Assembly: GCA_951217055.1 (NCBI GenBank)
Contig: OX578283.1
Location: forward strand, 28,147,427-28,211,426
Source of the DNA: Gerris lacustris
Taxonomy: Eukaryota > Arthropoda > Insecta > Hemiptera > Gerridae
Direction: 5' to 3'
Length of the DNA stretch: 64,000 nucleotides
The translations under genes and the position numbers were made by a program. The notes beneath the pieces were generated by a model, which did not search any database, was not told the origin of the DNA, and was given only the letters and a program-made list of their open reading frames with translations. How positions within the stretch are numbered: the first letter of the stretch is position 1; each line of letters begins with the position of its first letter. Of this stretch, positions 11,985-22,047 are shown piece after piece.

Positions 11985-12440
11985 ACTTCTCCTGGGCGGG
12001 GAAGCGAACCCGGGCTCCCTCCGTCCGCGTTTTAAGCTATTTTCTCAGGAACTAGATTTTTCCCGGGAAACCGGCATATATATCGTTAGATTTGTATTGA
12101 AATGGACTACATTTTAGAATTTTTTAATCAAAATCGTCGGAACCGTTTTCGAGAAATAATTTTTTTTCAGTGTTTTTGGGGGGTAGTGCCCCCAAATTAA
12201 GAGCTAAAATTCATTTCTCCATTTCGCCTCGGGGTATGATTTTTCTGAACATGTATGCCAAATTTTGTCAAAATCGGCCCAGTAGTTTAGGCTCTAGGCG
12301 TCTGCACAGACGACAGACAGACATTTTTTAATAACCACTTTTTTGGACTCAGGGGACCTCAAAACGTGTAAATCCATGAAAATCTCAAAATCGAATTTTC
12401 GCGCCATCACAATACTTTCTCTTTATATGAGAAAGTAAAA
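11985..12440 (-). repeat. Dispersed repeat family H with tRNA-like B box
   Basis: Read on the minus strand, 11993-12045 contains GGAGCCCGGGTTCGCTTCC. This fits the tRNA B-box consensus GGTTCGANTCC, followed by CCCGCCCAGG and preceded at about 30 nt by 'tagcttaaaacgc', which is only loosely A-box-like. The opposite end (about 12400-12440) carries 'atcacaatactttct' and 'tatgagaaagtaaaa', which recurs at 59810-59865. A tRNA-derived SINE is possible, but the A-to-B spacing is too short for an intact tRNA. Confidence 0.4.
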
Positions 12441-13320
12441 ATGCGTAAGAGTAAAGTTAAGTAGGCACTACTAACTTTCAAACAATATACTAAATACTTC
12501 AAAATATCCCAACTCTAACTGGGCGAACAGACCAGTGTGTTAGAAAAAACTATGCCTTACTTACAGCTGGCTTAAGAGTGACATTTAACATATTTTTTCA
12601 TGAAATCATCACTAATATGTACCAGCACCATATACAACCCACTTTAATAGGACAAAAAAGAAATCCTGATTCTATGGCCCAAGATGAACAGAAAAAGGTG
12701 CCTTATAAACAAAAATGTTATAGAGTTGCAGTTCACAATTGAAAGAGCATTAAGTTTCCATTACAATTACTTACAAGTTTACCCACGTATTACATTTAAA
12801 AAGGAAATTACACTCATTTACAATGTAAAATTAGAGTAGAGTAGAAATTGAGAGATATTTAAAACCACCATAACTTTGTTAATACCAGAGTCACCATTGA
12901 AGTGTGAAGAGCTTAAAAACTAACCTATTTCATTACCTTTAAAACGAGGTTCAGAATCTCATTGAAATATGCTTAAAAAACTTCAATGAGGTAGCTAAAA
13001 TTTGCAGTCCAAATGTAAACAAAACATTTCTTAGTATTAAAGTAAAGTCGCTCCCACTGACAAGCTAAGACAGTTTGTAGTGGGGGAGATAAAATAGTGA
13101 AGTGACCAATATAAGATGTCCAGTGTTGCCTCTTCTGCGACACTTCTTGAGTTGTCTTCTCAAATTTATTATTATTTATTTGTATTTTTTATATCAAGGT
13201 TGGCATGTCAATATACAGAGTGAAATATTTTGTAATATAAAATAAAGATTTTTTTTAGTTCCGTTCCATGGTAGTTGTAGTACCTAAACCTTTTTTTGCA
13301 TTCTTTCTCTTATAATTGAT
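12440..13320. other. Gene-free stretch
   Basis: I see no coding, RNA gene or clear repeat structure, only AT-rich sequence with short homopolymers. Confidence 0.4.
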
Positions 13321-13980
13321 TTTTTACTTTTCCTCACTACTAATAGTAGGAAAAGTATTGTTTTCACCAAAAAAATTTTTTTCGAGATTTCAACGGAATT
13401 ACCCATTTTAGGTGTTTTTAAGACCTCCTGAGTGGTTTTCAGCATGACGTATGTATGTGTGTTATCATCGTAGGGCCCAAGGTATTTAACCTAGAGAGTT
13501 GAAACTTGGCAGAAAAATCAGTCCTAACCTGTAGTTGTGCCTCCCGGAAAATCAACTTTTTCCGCCATCTTGAACCCAGTTTGCTGAGTCACCAAAAATT
13601 TAAAAAAAACTGTAATAAATCGAAAATGGTCCTGATCGAGTTGAAATTTGGCTCGAATGTACCTCTCTGTATGACAAACAAGCCCACTAAATTTCATTTT
13701 GATTTTGGCCGCCATTTTGAAGTTATAAATTTTTGAATTTTTAAACTTTGACGGTTAATAATACTGAAAGTATAAATAGGTTTTTGACATATAGCATATC
13801 GTTGGAACCGGAAAAAATTAAGGAACAAATATAAAAAAAACCGATGAAATTCCATTAATTAGTTTAAAAGTTATAAGCGAATATAATTATTTATTAGAGC
13901 AATAATTTTGATGACGTCAAAGTTTGTTTACATCTGTCAAAATACCGCCAAACTTCAAATAATTAAATAAAATGTAGGTA
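13320..13980 (+). repeat. Probable dispersed repeat family G
   Basis: It opens with a small hairpin, ACTTTTCCT...AGGAAAAGT, at about 13327-13358. The text is typical of non-coding insect repeats ('gagttgaaatttggc', 'ccgccatcttgaa', 'ggccgccattttgaa' occurring twice). Short frames on both strands are not gene-like. No second long copy is in the window, so the assignment is inferential. Confidence 0.35.
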
Positions 13981-13994
13981 TTAAAAATAAGGGT

Positions 13995-14105
13995 TTTTTA
14001 AAGAATGATAATAAATCAGTTAATTCAGAACGGTCACCCATCCAAGTACTGACCACGTCCAATGCTGCTTCCTCCTGCTGCTCAATGCTAGGGGGCACTC
14101 GCTAT
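13995..14105 (-). repeat. 5S-rRNA-like repeat, copy 2
   Basis: Minus strand reads GGACGTGGTCAGTACTTGGA followed by TGGGTGACCG (14027-14056). This is a close match to the 3' part of eukaryotic 5S rRNA, covering the intermediate element and box C of the internal pol III promoter. Sequence 5' of it is not 5S-like. The 3' tail (CTGAATTAACTGATTTATTA) is shared with 6958-6990. It is a 5S-derived repeat rather than a 5S gene. Confidence 0.6.
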
Positions 14106-14186
14106 AAAAAAAATTGTTTTAATAAAGACAATATTTACGAGTTGAAAAATCTTAATTTAATTTTCTTTTTTACAGTTCATTGGTGT

Positions 14187-15178
14187 GCGTAATCATAGTT
14201 GATTGTTTCAGGAACTTCTTAATTTCTTGAGTGCCTCAATACACAGATGTGTTATCCTAAAGATTAGGATAACACATAAGAATTGCCCTTTACAAAATCT
14301 ATCCAAGACTCGATGGTCTTTTCGTCACGACGCCTGCCGAGTTGTAAATGAAAACAGAGAAGGCATTTTCAAAAGATTGAATCAAATTGCTAATGACAGT
14401 GATGAAACCACCTCAAGATTAATTGAAGCTAATGCTCTAGTTGAGATCCCTTGAGACTACATTCATGGTGATTTAATGGGGTGCTACTGAAATGGTTTGA
14501 TCAGGTGAACATAAAACTGCAGTATAAAACCAAAGAGCTAGGAAAGATTATTACATACAATGAAGCGAGAAAAAAATGTCAATGGCTTAGAAAGTGCAGG
14601 TAGAGGAAAATGTAAGAAGAAGTACGTTGCAGATTCCCGACGAAAACGTAGATATCTACATACTTTAGTGAATATGGTGGAAATAGCAGCGATGTTAGAT
14701 TTACAGGATCTGAGAACTTTCGTGAATACTTGTAAATTTATACTAGATACTTTATATTCAGAAGTCAAGAGACGAAAAAATTAATATAATATGCTGAGCT
14801 CTATAACACGTTTGGATTATTCGAGGTCATTAAAGGACTGGAAGCCTCAGGTATCACCAAACATACAAGAGAACTATTGAGTTTGTATCCCGAAGATCTT
14901 GAGCCTGTTAATTTAGTTGAGTTTTTACATTAAAAACCCTTTTTGGAGTAAAATACCGACAAAGAAAAAACCAGCATGACCTTGTTAGGCTATTTAATTT
15001 ACTTAATATGTACCCAAATACATACATTTTCATAAGTGATGTTATAATGGTTTCTTAAAATTGTTATCATAAAGATTATTTTCTTAAGGAAAATTACTCC
15101 CCCCCCCCCTCCAATGATATGAAGAGGCGGCAAAAACTCTTGGGCCTACGAGCGTCCAAACTTTAAATCCGGCCCTGC
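14187..15178 (+). pseudogene. hAT-family (ZMYM1-like) transposase relic
   Basis: Broken coding of a ZMYM1-like hAT transposase. The first segment (14203-14454) has 'LNFLSASIHR', 'LSKTRWSFRHDA' and 'ANDSDETTSRLIEANAL'. The second (14560-14784) is basic and less recognisable. The third (14802-14932) reads 'YNTFGLFEVIKGLEASGITK', then 'ELLSLYPEDLEPVNLVEF', the usual C-terminal part. Stops and frameshifts separate the three. The sequence ends near 'aaatccggccctg' (15166-15178), the inverted form of a hAT terminus beginning CAGGGCCGGATTT. The matching 5' terminus was not found, so this is a 5'-truncated dead copy. Confidence 0.6.
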
Positions 15179-15179
15179 A

Positions 15180-16870
15180 TGTGAGAAATTATTTTAAAAA
15201 GGAGAAAGAGAATTAAGGGTCCTCTTTTTCATGAAAAACTTGCTGTCGAGAGAACCACGACAACAACTAATCTGAACAGCAACGTATCTGAACCACGACT
15301 GAACTAATCTAATGCGACAACTGTTATCAAAATTTGCAGTGAGAAAAGCGGAGGATATTAAGGCGATCCTTTGTTTAAACCATCATGCAAAAATAAGAAT
15401 TATTCAAAGCCAGTTTCATCCTTAGGCCTTAGACAGTTTTCAAGAAGAGGCAATTAGAAGCCAAATTTCCCCATTATAGGACGAAAAAATATTCAACTAG
15501 TAACAGTTTATTGTTATCGTTAAGAGAGGTAGACCTTTTTCATGGTGGTCGTACATCATTGTATAAATAGTTTTAAAGAAATAAGGTTTCACATGAAAGA
15601 CATTTTCGGGAAATAGAAAACTTGGTGAATCCTTATAATGAGAATTATATATTTAAGGATATTTGTATTGCGCGCATTTTCCGGCCGTAGAGACCCGTAG
15701 ATATTTATCATGTGTTATAATAATATTAATTGTTCCGTTTATAATCATATTTGTTATAACCATAAACTTTATACTATGCGTGGCCATAACAACCCGGCGG
15801 TAATGTGTTTAGCGCCGGTAGAAGTTTTTCTTCAGTCTTACTGTAACATCCAAGCATTTTCTACAGAAAAAAACCTCAAGAATCAACACCAAGCAAAGAC
15901 CATCCGAGCCAGGGCCCTGGCCTGCTTTAAGCTGCCATCAGTACTCCTCTCCCAAGGTTAAATGCGGAGCTTTAAATTGGCGTCCGCTTTAAATATCCTT
16001 CGTTTATTGTTCTCATTATTTATCCAGACGTGTTTGTCTTCCCGACACTTGAGTCTGCTCAAACGGGAACTCGCCAAAACTTTTATTAAAAAAATCAGAC
16101 TTAATTGAAGAGGCAAACTTCTTCGTCAAATATGTCGTCAACTTTAATGATTATTATTGTATAACTTAACTTAATGATATTATTTTAAAACTAATAACTT
16201 TAATAATATTATTTGTTAATGCTATTATTTAGATGAAACGTGGGTAAATCCAGGCCATTCTAATCACATATAATATGGACAGACAACCCTACAGCGGGAA
16301 CCATGAATGCTCCTATTATTGGTAACGATTCCCGATTAATTTTATTACATGCTGGAGAAGTTAAAAAAAAAAAAACAATAAGTACGATACCAGACTACCG
16401 AACACAAAATAAAAAGTGATCCGCACCTCAGTGAACAACCTAGACCAAGTTTCACGTAACTTGTGCAGTTCTGTCATGCTTAACTCGACCATACTAATTC
16501 TTAGATTTTGTATTTAAAAAAAAAAGAATCATTACAATAAGAAATACTTGTACACGATAAAAAAGAAATTGTACATATACGAATGTTATTGTATAAATTT
16601 ATATTTACACATTAAATTAAAAGATGATTCATTTCTAAAGAAATATTGATATGAAAGGTTATCTTCATATTTATATAGTAAATATGATTTATCAGCAAGA
16701 TTATCGGATATTGAATTAAATTAAATTCTATTCTAATTTTAATATTAATTAGATGTAATTAATATGTAAACACAAATAAATAAGATGTATTTTTTGTTCT
16801 ATTAGTAATTTCCAATGACGTCCTATCTATGTTAATCAATATCAATACTATCCATGTTATCAGAGGTCGG
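15180..16870. other. Gene-free stretch
   Basis: No supportable gene. One 83-codon frame at 15710-15961 has no recognisable domain and no splice or regulatory support. The sequence from 16370 to 16870 is very AT-rich. Confidence 0.4.
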
Positions 16871-16874
16871 CTAA

Positions 16875-17686
16875 AGGATGATTTACGCTCCAACGACCTG
16901 GGGCCGTGCCGTGCCGGACACGAGCCCTTCCACCGTGCCCCATCCGAGCCTTCACATACACGCTAAAACGAGTCGGGGCCGTGCCGTGCCGGACACGAGC
17001 CCTCCCACCGTGCCCCGTCCGAGCCTTCACATACACGGTACAACGAGCCGGGGCCGTGCCGTGCCGGACACGAGCCCTCCCACCGTGCCCCGTCCGAGCC
17101 TTCACATACACGGTACAACGAGTCGGGGCCGTGCCGTGCCGGACACGAGCCCTCCCACCGTGCCCCGTCCGAGCCTTCACATACACGGTACAACGAGCCG
17201 GGGCCGTGCCGTGCCGGACACGAGCCCTCCCACCGTGCCCCGTCCGAGCCTTCACATACACGCTACAACGAGCCGGGGCCGTGCCGTGCCGGACACGAGC
17301 CCTCCCACCGTGCCCCGTCCGAGCCTTCAAATACACGCTACAACAAGTCGGACACGGGCCGGGGACGAGCCGGGCTGGGACGTGCTGTCCTCTACTAGGC
17401 GAAACGTGTTCATTTCATATCTAGTGCTTGTGCATCGGCACGTCCCCGGCTCGTTGTAGAATCATCCCTCAGCTCTCAACGAGGCGGGGCAGAGGCGCGG
17501 ACAAGCCAGCACGTGAAAACAATGTTCCCCAACGTTTCGCCACCGGGCCTCAAACGAGGCTCGTTTATGACTCGGGTCGTGCCCGTTGTACTGTGAATTG
17601 CATCAATTAAAATCTATATAACATTTCACTAAGAGCCTCGTCCCCGGCACGGCACGGCCCCGGATCGTTGTAGAGTGAATCATCCT
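16875..17686. mobile_element. GC-rich TIR element (812 bp), TAA target duplication
   Basis: The left end AGGATGATTTACGCTCCAAC followed by 'gacctggggccgtgccgtgc' is mirrored at the right end (17642-17686), with five differences over 43 bp. TAA lies immediately outside both ends (16872-16874 and 17687-17689), which fits the TWA target duplications of PIF/Harbinger elements. The interior is strikingly GC-rich in an AT-rich window and contains a 75-bp minisatellite. There is no transposase; the 158-193-codon frames are products of the tandem repeat. Confidence 0.7.
16901..17350 (+). repeat. 75-bp GC-rich minisatellite, six units
   Basis: Units begin with 'gggccgtgccgtgccggaca' at 16901, 16976, 17051, 17126, 17201 and 17276, an exact 75-bp period with few substitutions. 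The unit includes the subterminal inverted-repeat sequence of the host element, so the array apparently grew by tandem amplification of the element's own end. Confidence 0.95.
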
Positions 17687-17854
17687 TAATCCTGGCCTTC
17701 CTCATCTTATAACCCCAACCAGAAAAATGATGAGCAAAAATAAATAAAAAATTAATCATTAATTTGTTTATGCGTAATTCTGTAGGAGGTGTAATTAGTG
17801 TAATTAGCCTTTACAACACAACAATGTTTAATTATTTAATTTTTCCCTCGTTTT

Positions 17855-18430
17855 TGAAACGTCAGCCAATTAGTTTGACACATAGCTTCTTCGCCGACTA
17901 TCGCCTCATAGATAATGTTTACTGCTATGTCACCCATTTTTATGTAGTGTATTTACATTTTCCCCAGTATTTTAAATCTGTCAAAATTATTTTGGTTTTC
18001 ACATTAATAGTAGTGTCAATTTAGAAATATTTCATGTGCGCAAATGGTTGAAATTAATATGGGCTACTCTAGACAACTCATCTAAAGTTCTTAAAAGTCA
18101 AATGAGTTCGTTAAAAGATAAATGTATAAGAAAAACAAAAATGTGCGCAAATTGAAAGAAAAAGAAATAGGCGCAGAAAGTTCAAACCTATGCAGGACCA
18201 ACAATGGGCTACTTATGACCTACCATCCAAATTTCATTAAAATAGGAGTTGAAGGCTTTAAGATATCTTGGTTCACAAAAATGTTGAACAACCACATCGA
18301 CAGATGGACTATATTCCCTGGTGTCTGAATCAGATTTCTGTCTTGGAATTTTTTAAATCGGAGGCATAAAAAAGTCTTTCTTCAGAACGATGACATAGCT
18401 TCTGTTACTTTTGGTATAAGTTCGAAAGCA
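17855..18430 (+). repeat. Dispersed repeat family A copy
   Basis: Head 'gccaattagtttgacacata', middle 'gacctaccatccaaatttca', then 'ttctgtcttggaatttttt' and the decayed terminal hairpin 'cttctgttacttttggta' near 18400. Confidence 0.65.
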
Positions 18431-18822
18431 AAAACAAGTCAAGAGATAAAATTTGATGTCATTAAAAATGTTCTAAATAACATACATACTTTAAGAAAAG
18501 CAAACAGGGACTTAGTAAAAAAAAAGTTTTTTTTTTAAAGTTTATGATCTCATTACGAGTTAAGGAAATAAAGCTTTACTTTTAGTTTTATAGTAACAAT
18601 TTTCTTTCGCCTCTTTGACTTTCTGTAAATTATTATATTTTATTTGTTCTAAAGTTATTTCTAATATCCTCAATTAACGAGCTAAGTATATGTAAACGTT
18701 TTACAAACTGAATTAAGACCGGTTCAAACACTCTGACTTCTGATGGTAACTAAAAAAAACATAAATATTATTCAATTTTTAAGTTTTTGGTAGTTTTCAT
18801 ACTACAGAAAGTTTAAATTTTA

Positions 18823-18949
18823 ATTTAAATCAAATTATAATTATTATTTACTACGGGAAACAGACAGTGAAAAATACACTCCCGGCGCTGGAGTGTATTT
18901 TTCACTGTCTGTTTCCCGTAGTAAATAATAATTATAATTTGATTTAAAT
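18823..18949. repeat. Perfect 60-bp-arm palindrome (foldback family P, copy 1)
   Basis: The left arm 18823-18882 and right arm 18890-18949 are perfectly complementary over 60 bp around a 7-base centre (CGGCGCT). The arm contains 'ctacgggaaacagacagtga' followed by 'aaaatacactcc'. Upstream flank (from about 18785) is also shared with copy 2 at 43656-43809. No ORF. Confidence 0.95.
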
Positions 18950-18964
18950 AAATATTATTAATTT

Positions 18965-19590
18965 ATAGATTAAAAATAGACTGCCAATTAGTTAAACACA
19001 TATAGCTTCCCCGCATTCTAACACATCATTTTGATGTTTTACCTTTACGACCCGTAGCTTATCAAAGATAACAGAAGGTATGTGATCGTTCTGAAGAATA
19101 AAAACATTTTAAGTTTCCGATTTCAAAAATGACAGAAATCCGTTTCAGAAATCAGGGAAAATTTTTGGTTTAGTGTCTGTCTGTCACTCAATTTTTGCGA
19201 AGCAACATTATCTTAAAAACTACTCGTCTGATTTTAATGAAATTTTTTATGTATTAGCCCGTTGTTGGTCCCATAAAGTTTCAATATTTCACATGCGCAC
19301 AAAGATACATTTATTAACACCTATATTTTCAAAAGTAATCATCTGATTGTTTTGAAATTTAGATGATTTGTCGAAAGTATCCCGAGACGGCCCGCAATAG
19401 TAATTACAACTGTCTACGCTCTTTTGCTAAATTGATACTTTAATTCATGTAAAAAATCAAAACAATTATGACAGATTTAAAATCAGGGGTAAATTAAATA
19501 AATTTAAAAATATTAAGTTGTAAAAGCCTAAAATAAATAGAGTAAACGAAATAGGACGCGAGGAAACAATGTGCCACACAAATATATATA
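18965..19590 (-). repeat. Family A: forward head fragment plus full reverse copy
   Basis: A forward head ('agactgccaattagtt', 'agcttccccgcattc') at about 18968-19022 is followed by a reverse, essentially full copy. The copy runs from the hairpin remnant near 19055 through 'gcgaagcaacattatct', 'cccgttgttggtcccata' and 'aaacgaaataggacgcgagg' to about 19580. Confidence 0.6.
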
Positions 19591-19594
19591 TATA

Positions 19595-19980
19595 CAATTT
19601 GTGTAGTGAGAGACACCAAGGGATGTGCCATGCAAGCGTGACACATAGGAACTGTTCCAAGACTATACGTCACAAGATGTTGGCTCACTGAAATAAGGTA
19701 CACAATTTGTGTAGTGAGAGACACCAAGGTATTACATTGCTGATTTGTTTTGCCAGCCAAGCAAGAAGGCTCGGCATTACGCCATGTCCTGCATCATGAG
19801 TTGGTGGGCATCGTCGGGCCCCTGATGGGTCGGACGCGACGAAACGATGCAGGACATGGCGTAATGCCGAGCCAACATCTTTGTGACGTATAGTCTAATG
19901 TTGGAACAGTTCCTATGTGTCACGCTTGCGTGGCACATCCCATGGTGTCTCTCACTACACAAATTGTGTACCTTATTGCA
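19595..19980. repeat. Large foldback element, family J copy 1
   Basis: The left arm ('cacaatttgtgtagtgagag', 'gcaagcgtgacacata', 'ggaactgttcc', 'gtcacaagatgttggc') is mirrored by 19870-19978 ('aacatctttgtgacg', 'ggaacagttcctatgtgtca', 'gtgtctctcactacacaaat'). An inner inverted pair, 'ggctcggcattacgccatgt' (about 19772) and its complement (about 19853), brackets the centre. A partial copy is at 27045-27121. Confidence 0.7.
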
Positions 19981-20006
19981 GTGTGCAAAAACACAGTATT
20001 ACATTG

Positions 20007-20008
<2 letters not shown>

Positions 20009-20091
<83 letters not shown>
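20009..20091. repeat. (TA)n microsatellite at family J end
   Basis: A pure TA dinucleotide run of about 80 bp, a short distance after the family J arm ending 'cacaaattgtgtacc'. Isoleucine/tyrosine frames here are artefacts. Confidence 0.95.
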
Positions 20092-20092
<1 letters not shown>

Positions 20093-20557
20093 GGGAGTTC
20101 ACTTAGAACTTAAAATTATTTTTTCTCAAAAAATGTAGGTATGTATTATTAAATCTATCCCGAATTCCACTGAAATGTGTTCAATGGTTTAGGCGTTATG
20201 CATTAAATCTTGTACGATAAAATCAAATAATTTATGTATATCATTTCTATAGGTAAATTCATGTTGGTTTAATTTTGCAATATCGTAATTTAAGTTAGAA
20301 TAAGCTGTCGCAATTACAACAGTTCCATATTTCATCACATACCTTTTTCAAAATTAAACAATGTTTATATCTCATGTATGAAATATTAAATTGCCCAAAT
20401 CACTAGCTTAATAAAGCCTCTTAAACAATGTACAAAGTCATTAAAACCTTTTAAATGGACCTCCGTGAATAAAATCAACAAAATTAATGAGAAATGTGTT
20501 ATATTCTGTGTTTTAATATGGATTTTAAACTTCAAGCTTAGTTATACTTATACCTGT

Positions 20558-20885
20558 TGTTTTTTCTGTATGTACAGAAAAAACAACGTATAATCTATAT
20601 ATATAGATTAATGTTTTGTCTGTACATAGGTCAGAATTGAAAATTTTTTGGATACTTTTTCATTTTAGACATTCCAAAAACCGAATCCGGCCTTAACTTT
20701 TTTCGTGTATGTATGTGTGTCTGTCGCCCCAGTCAGACTTTATAGGCGCAAAACTGGCTCAATGAAATTGATTAATTTTTTTTCAGGGGTGAGCGCAAAC
20801 ATGTTGCGCAATTTGTAGGCTTGGTTTCATCTAAAAATATTGAGTAGAACCAAAGTTATTAACAATTTTATAAAACAAAAAGTAT
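20558..20885 (+). repeat. Hairpin plus dispersed repeat family K, copy 2
   Basis: A hairpin with arms GTTGTTTTTTCTGTA and TACAGAAAAAACAAC around TG begins near 20558. From 20620 the sequence parallels 3440-3700 in inverse orientation ('ccaaaaaccgaatccggcct', 'gcgcaatttgtaggcttggt'). Confidence 0.5.
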
Positions 20886-21219
20886 CTAAAACATAACCTA
20901 AAAAAATAGGTTGACTTGGCGTAAACAAACCCCACAGACTCGCTATTATATTATTATACTTTACTACTATTATTGTATACTTCTAGACTACCTAGAGACT
21001 TGCGGTTTTTTGCGTTTGGTCGGAAATTGGCCTAAGCCCATTGAAAAAAATCCGAAAAGTTAAAAAAATATATTTCCCCCCCTAAAAAATTAAAGATGGC
21101 GGACGCACTTTAAAATTTTTTTAAGAGCTTATTGTGGCTAAACGGTAAGTTGTATCGACAGTTAGCAGACAGTTAGTTAGGCTAACGGTAAGTTTTCTTT
21201 GTAATAAAATTAAAAAATT

Positions 21220-21706
21220 TATTTACTACTTTAAAATTCTTAGAGAATTTTGTGATCCCGCTACATTAAAAAAAATCTATTACGCTTTAGTACAATCCCT
21301 TCTCCAGTATGGTGTGCTGGTATGAGGAGGTGCAACTGCGTCCGTTCTAAAACCACTACAAATAGTTCAAAAAACAATAATAAAAATAATACTTAAAAAA
21401 CCTAAAGACTATTCATCAATCGCTTTATTTAGAGAATTTTCAGTTTTAAACATTGATCAGTTGCACAAAAAAACAGTTCTAGTGTACGACTTCAAGTTAC
21501 CAAAACAAACCGTACAACATAACTATGAAACCAGGACGAAAACAAACAGAAATCTACAAACAATAGCTACCAAATCCACTTTCGCACAAAGACACCCATC
21601 GTATATAAGAATCAAACTCCACAATGCTTTACCTCAACATATAAGAAACATCAAAACAATAGATACGTATAAAAAACAAGTAGATATATGGATTAGAAAT
21701 CATTAC
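21220..21706 (+). pseudogene. LINE reverse-transcriptase C-terminal relic
   Basis: A continuous reading phase gives 'REFCDPATLKKIYYALVQSL', 'LQYGVLV', then a stop where Trp is expected, 'GGATASVLKPLQIVQKTIIK', 'KKPKDYSS' and 'SIALFREFSVLNI'. After position 21461 it is open through 'RHPSYIRIKLHNALPQHIRN' and 'TYKKQVDIWIRNHYC'. This is the thumb/C-terminal region of a jockey-like non-LTR reverse transcriptase. It is 5'-truncated, has at least one stop, and is cut at 21706 by the BEL/Pao 5' LTR. Its 3' UTR resumes at 25169. Confidence 0.65.
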
Positions 21707-21904
21707 TGTCACGTTTTTAGGGATTTTTTATGTATTTAGATTATATTGTTTTGTTTGTTTTGATTTGTTGTCACCATGGAGACTAGAGTTTGACACATTG
21801 AGTTGTATGAAATTAATTGAATAAAAAGAAGAGCAGTTTTTTTGGTTTAAGTGTTAACATTGTGTTTGAGATTAATTTATAGAAGATAGTTGTAAAACGC
21901 AACA
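21707..21904 (+). repeat. 5' LTR of BEL/Pao element
   Basis: 198 bp, TG...CA, preceded by target copy ATTAC. It contains AATAAA at 21820-21825 as a candidate poly(A) signal. It differs from the 3' LTR only at its third-last base (a here, g there). Confidence 0.93.
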
Positions 21905-21907
21905 TAG

Positions 21908-21924
21908 TGGCGACCGTGACAGGA
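21908..21924 (+). promoter_or_regulatory. Primer-binding site (probably tRNA-Arg)
   Basis: TGGCGACCGTGACAGGA begins three bases after the LTR. It is complementary to a tRNA 3' end reading ...TCCTGTCACGGTCGCCA, which fits insect tRNA-Arg (acceptor stem GACCGTG/CACGGTC plus discriminator G). The tRNA identity rests on recall, not a search. Confidence 0.7.
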
Positions 21925-22047
21925 CAGAAACCTTTTTGGGTAACATATTTGAGTTCGATTTAAAGTGACATTTTTCGGTAAATATTTTCATCAAACATTT
22001 ATTTATTTTTTCGGTATTCTTTTGACTAAATTAATATAAAAATAAAT

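Noticed and set aside
12000..12045. Functional tRNA gene
   Set aside because: Only a T-arm/B-box-like part is present; spacing to any A box is too short and no cloverleaf can be drawn.
14027..14056. Functional 5S rRNA gene
   Set aside because: Only about 40 nt of the 120-nt gene match and the 5' half is absent.
16860..17459. Open frames of 158-193 codons on both strands
   Set aside because: They are read-through of the 75-bp minisatellite, whose length is a multiple of three and so opens several frames at once. No domain, and the region is bounded by transposon ends.
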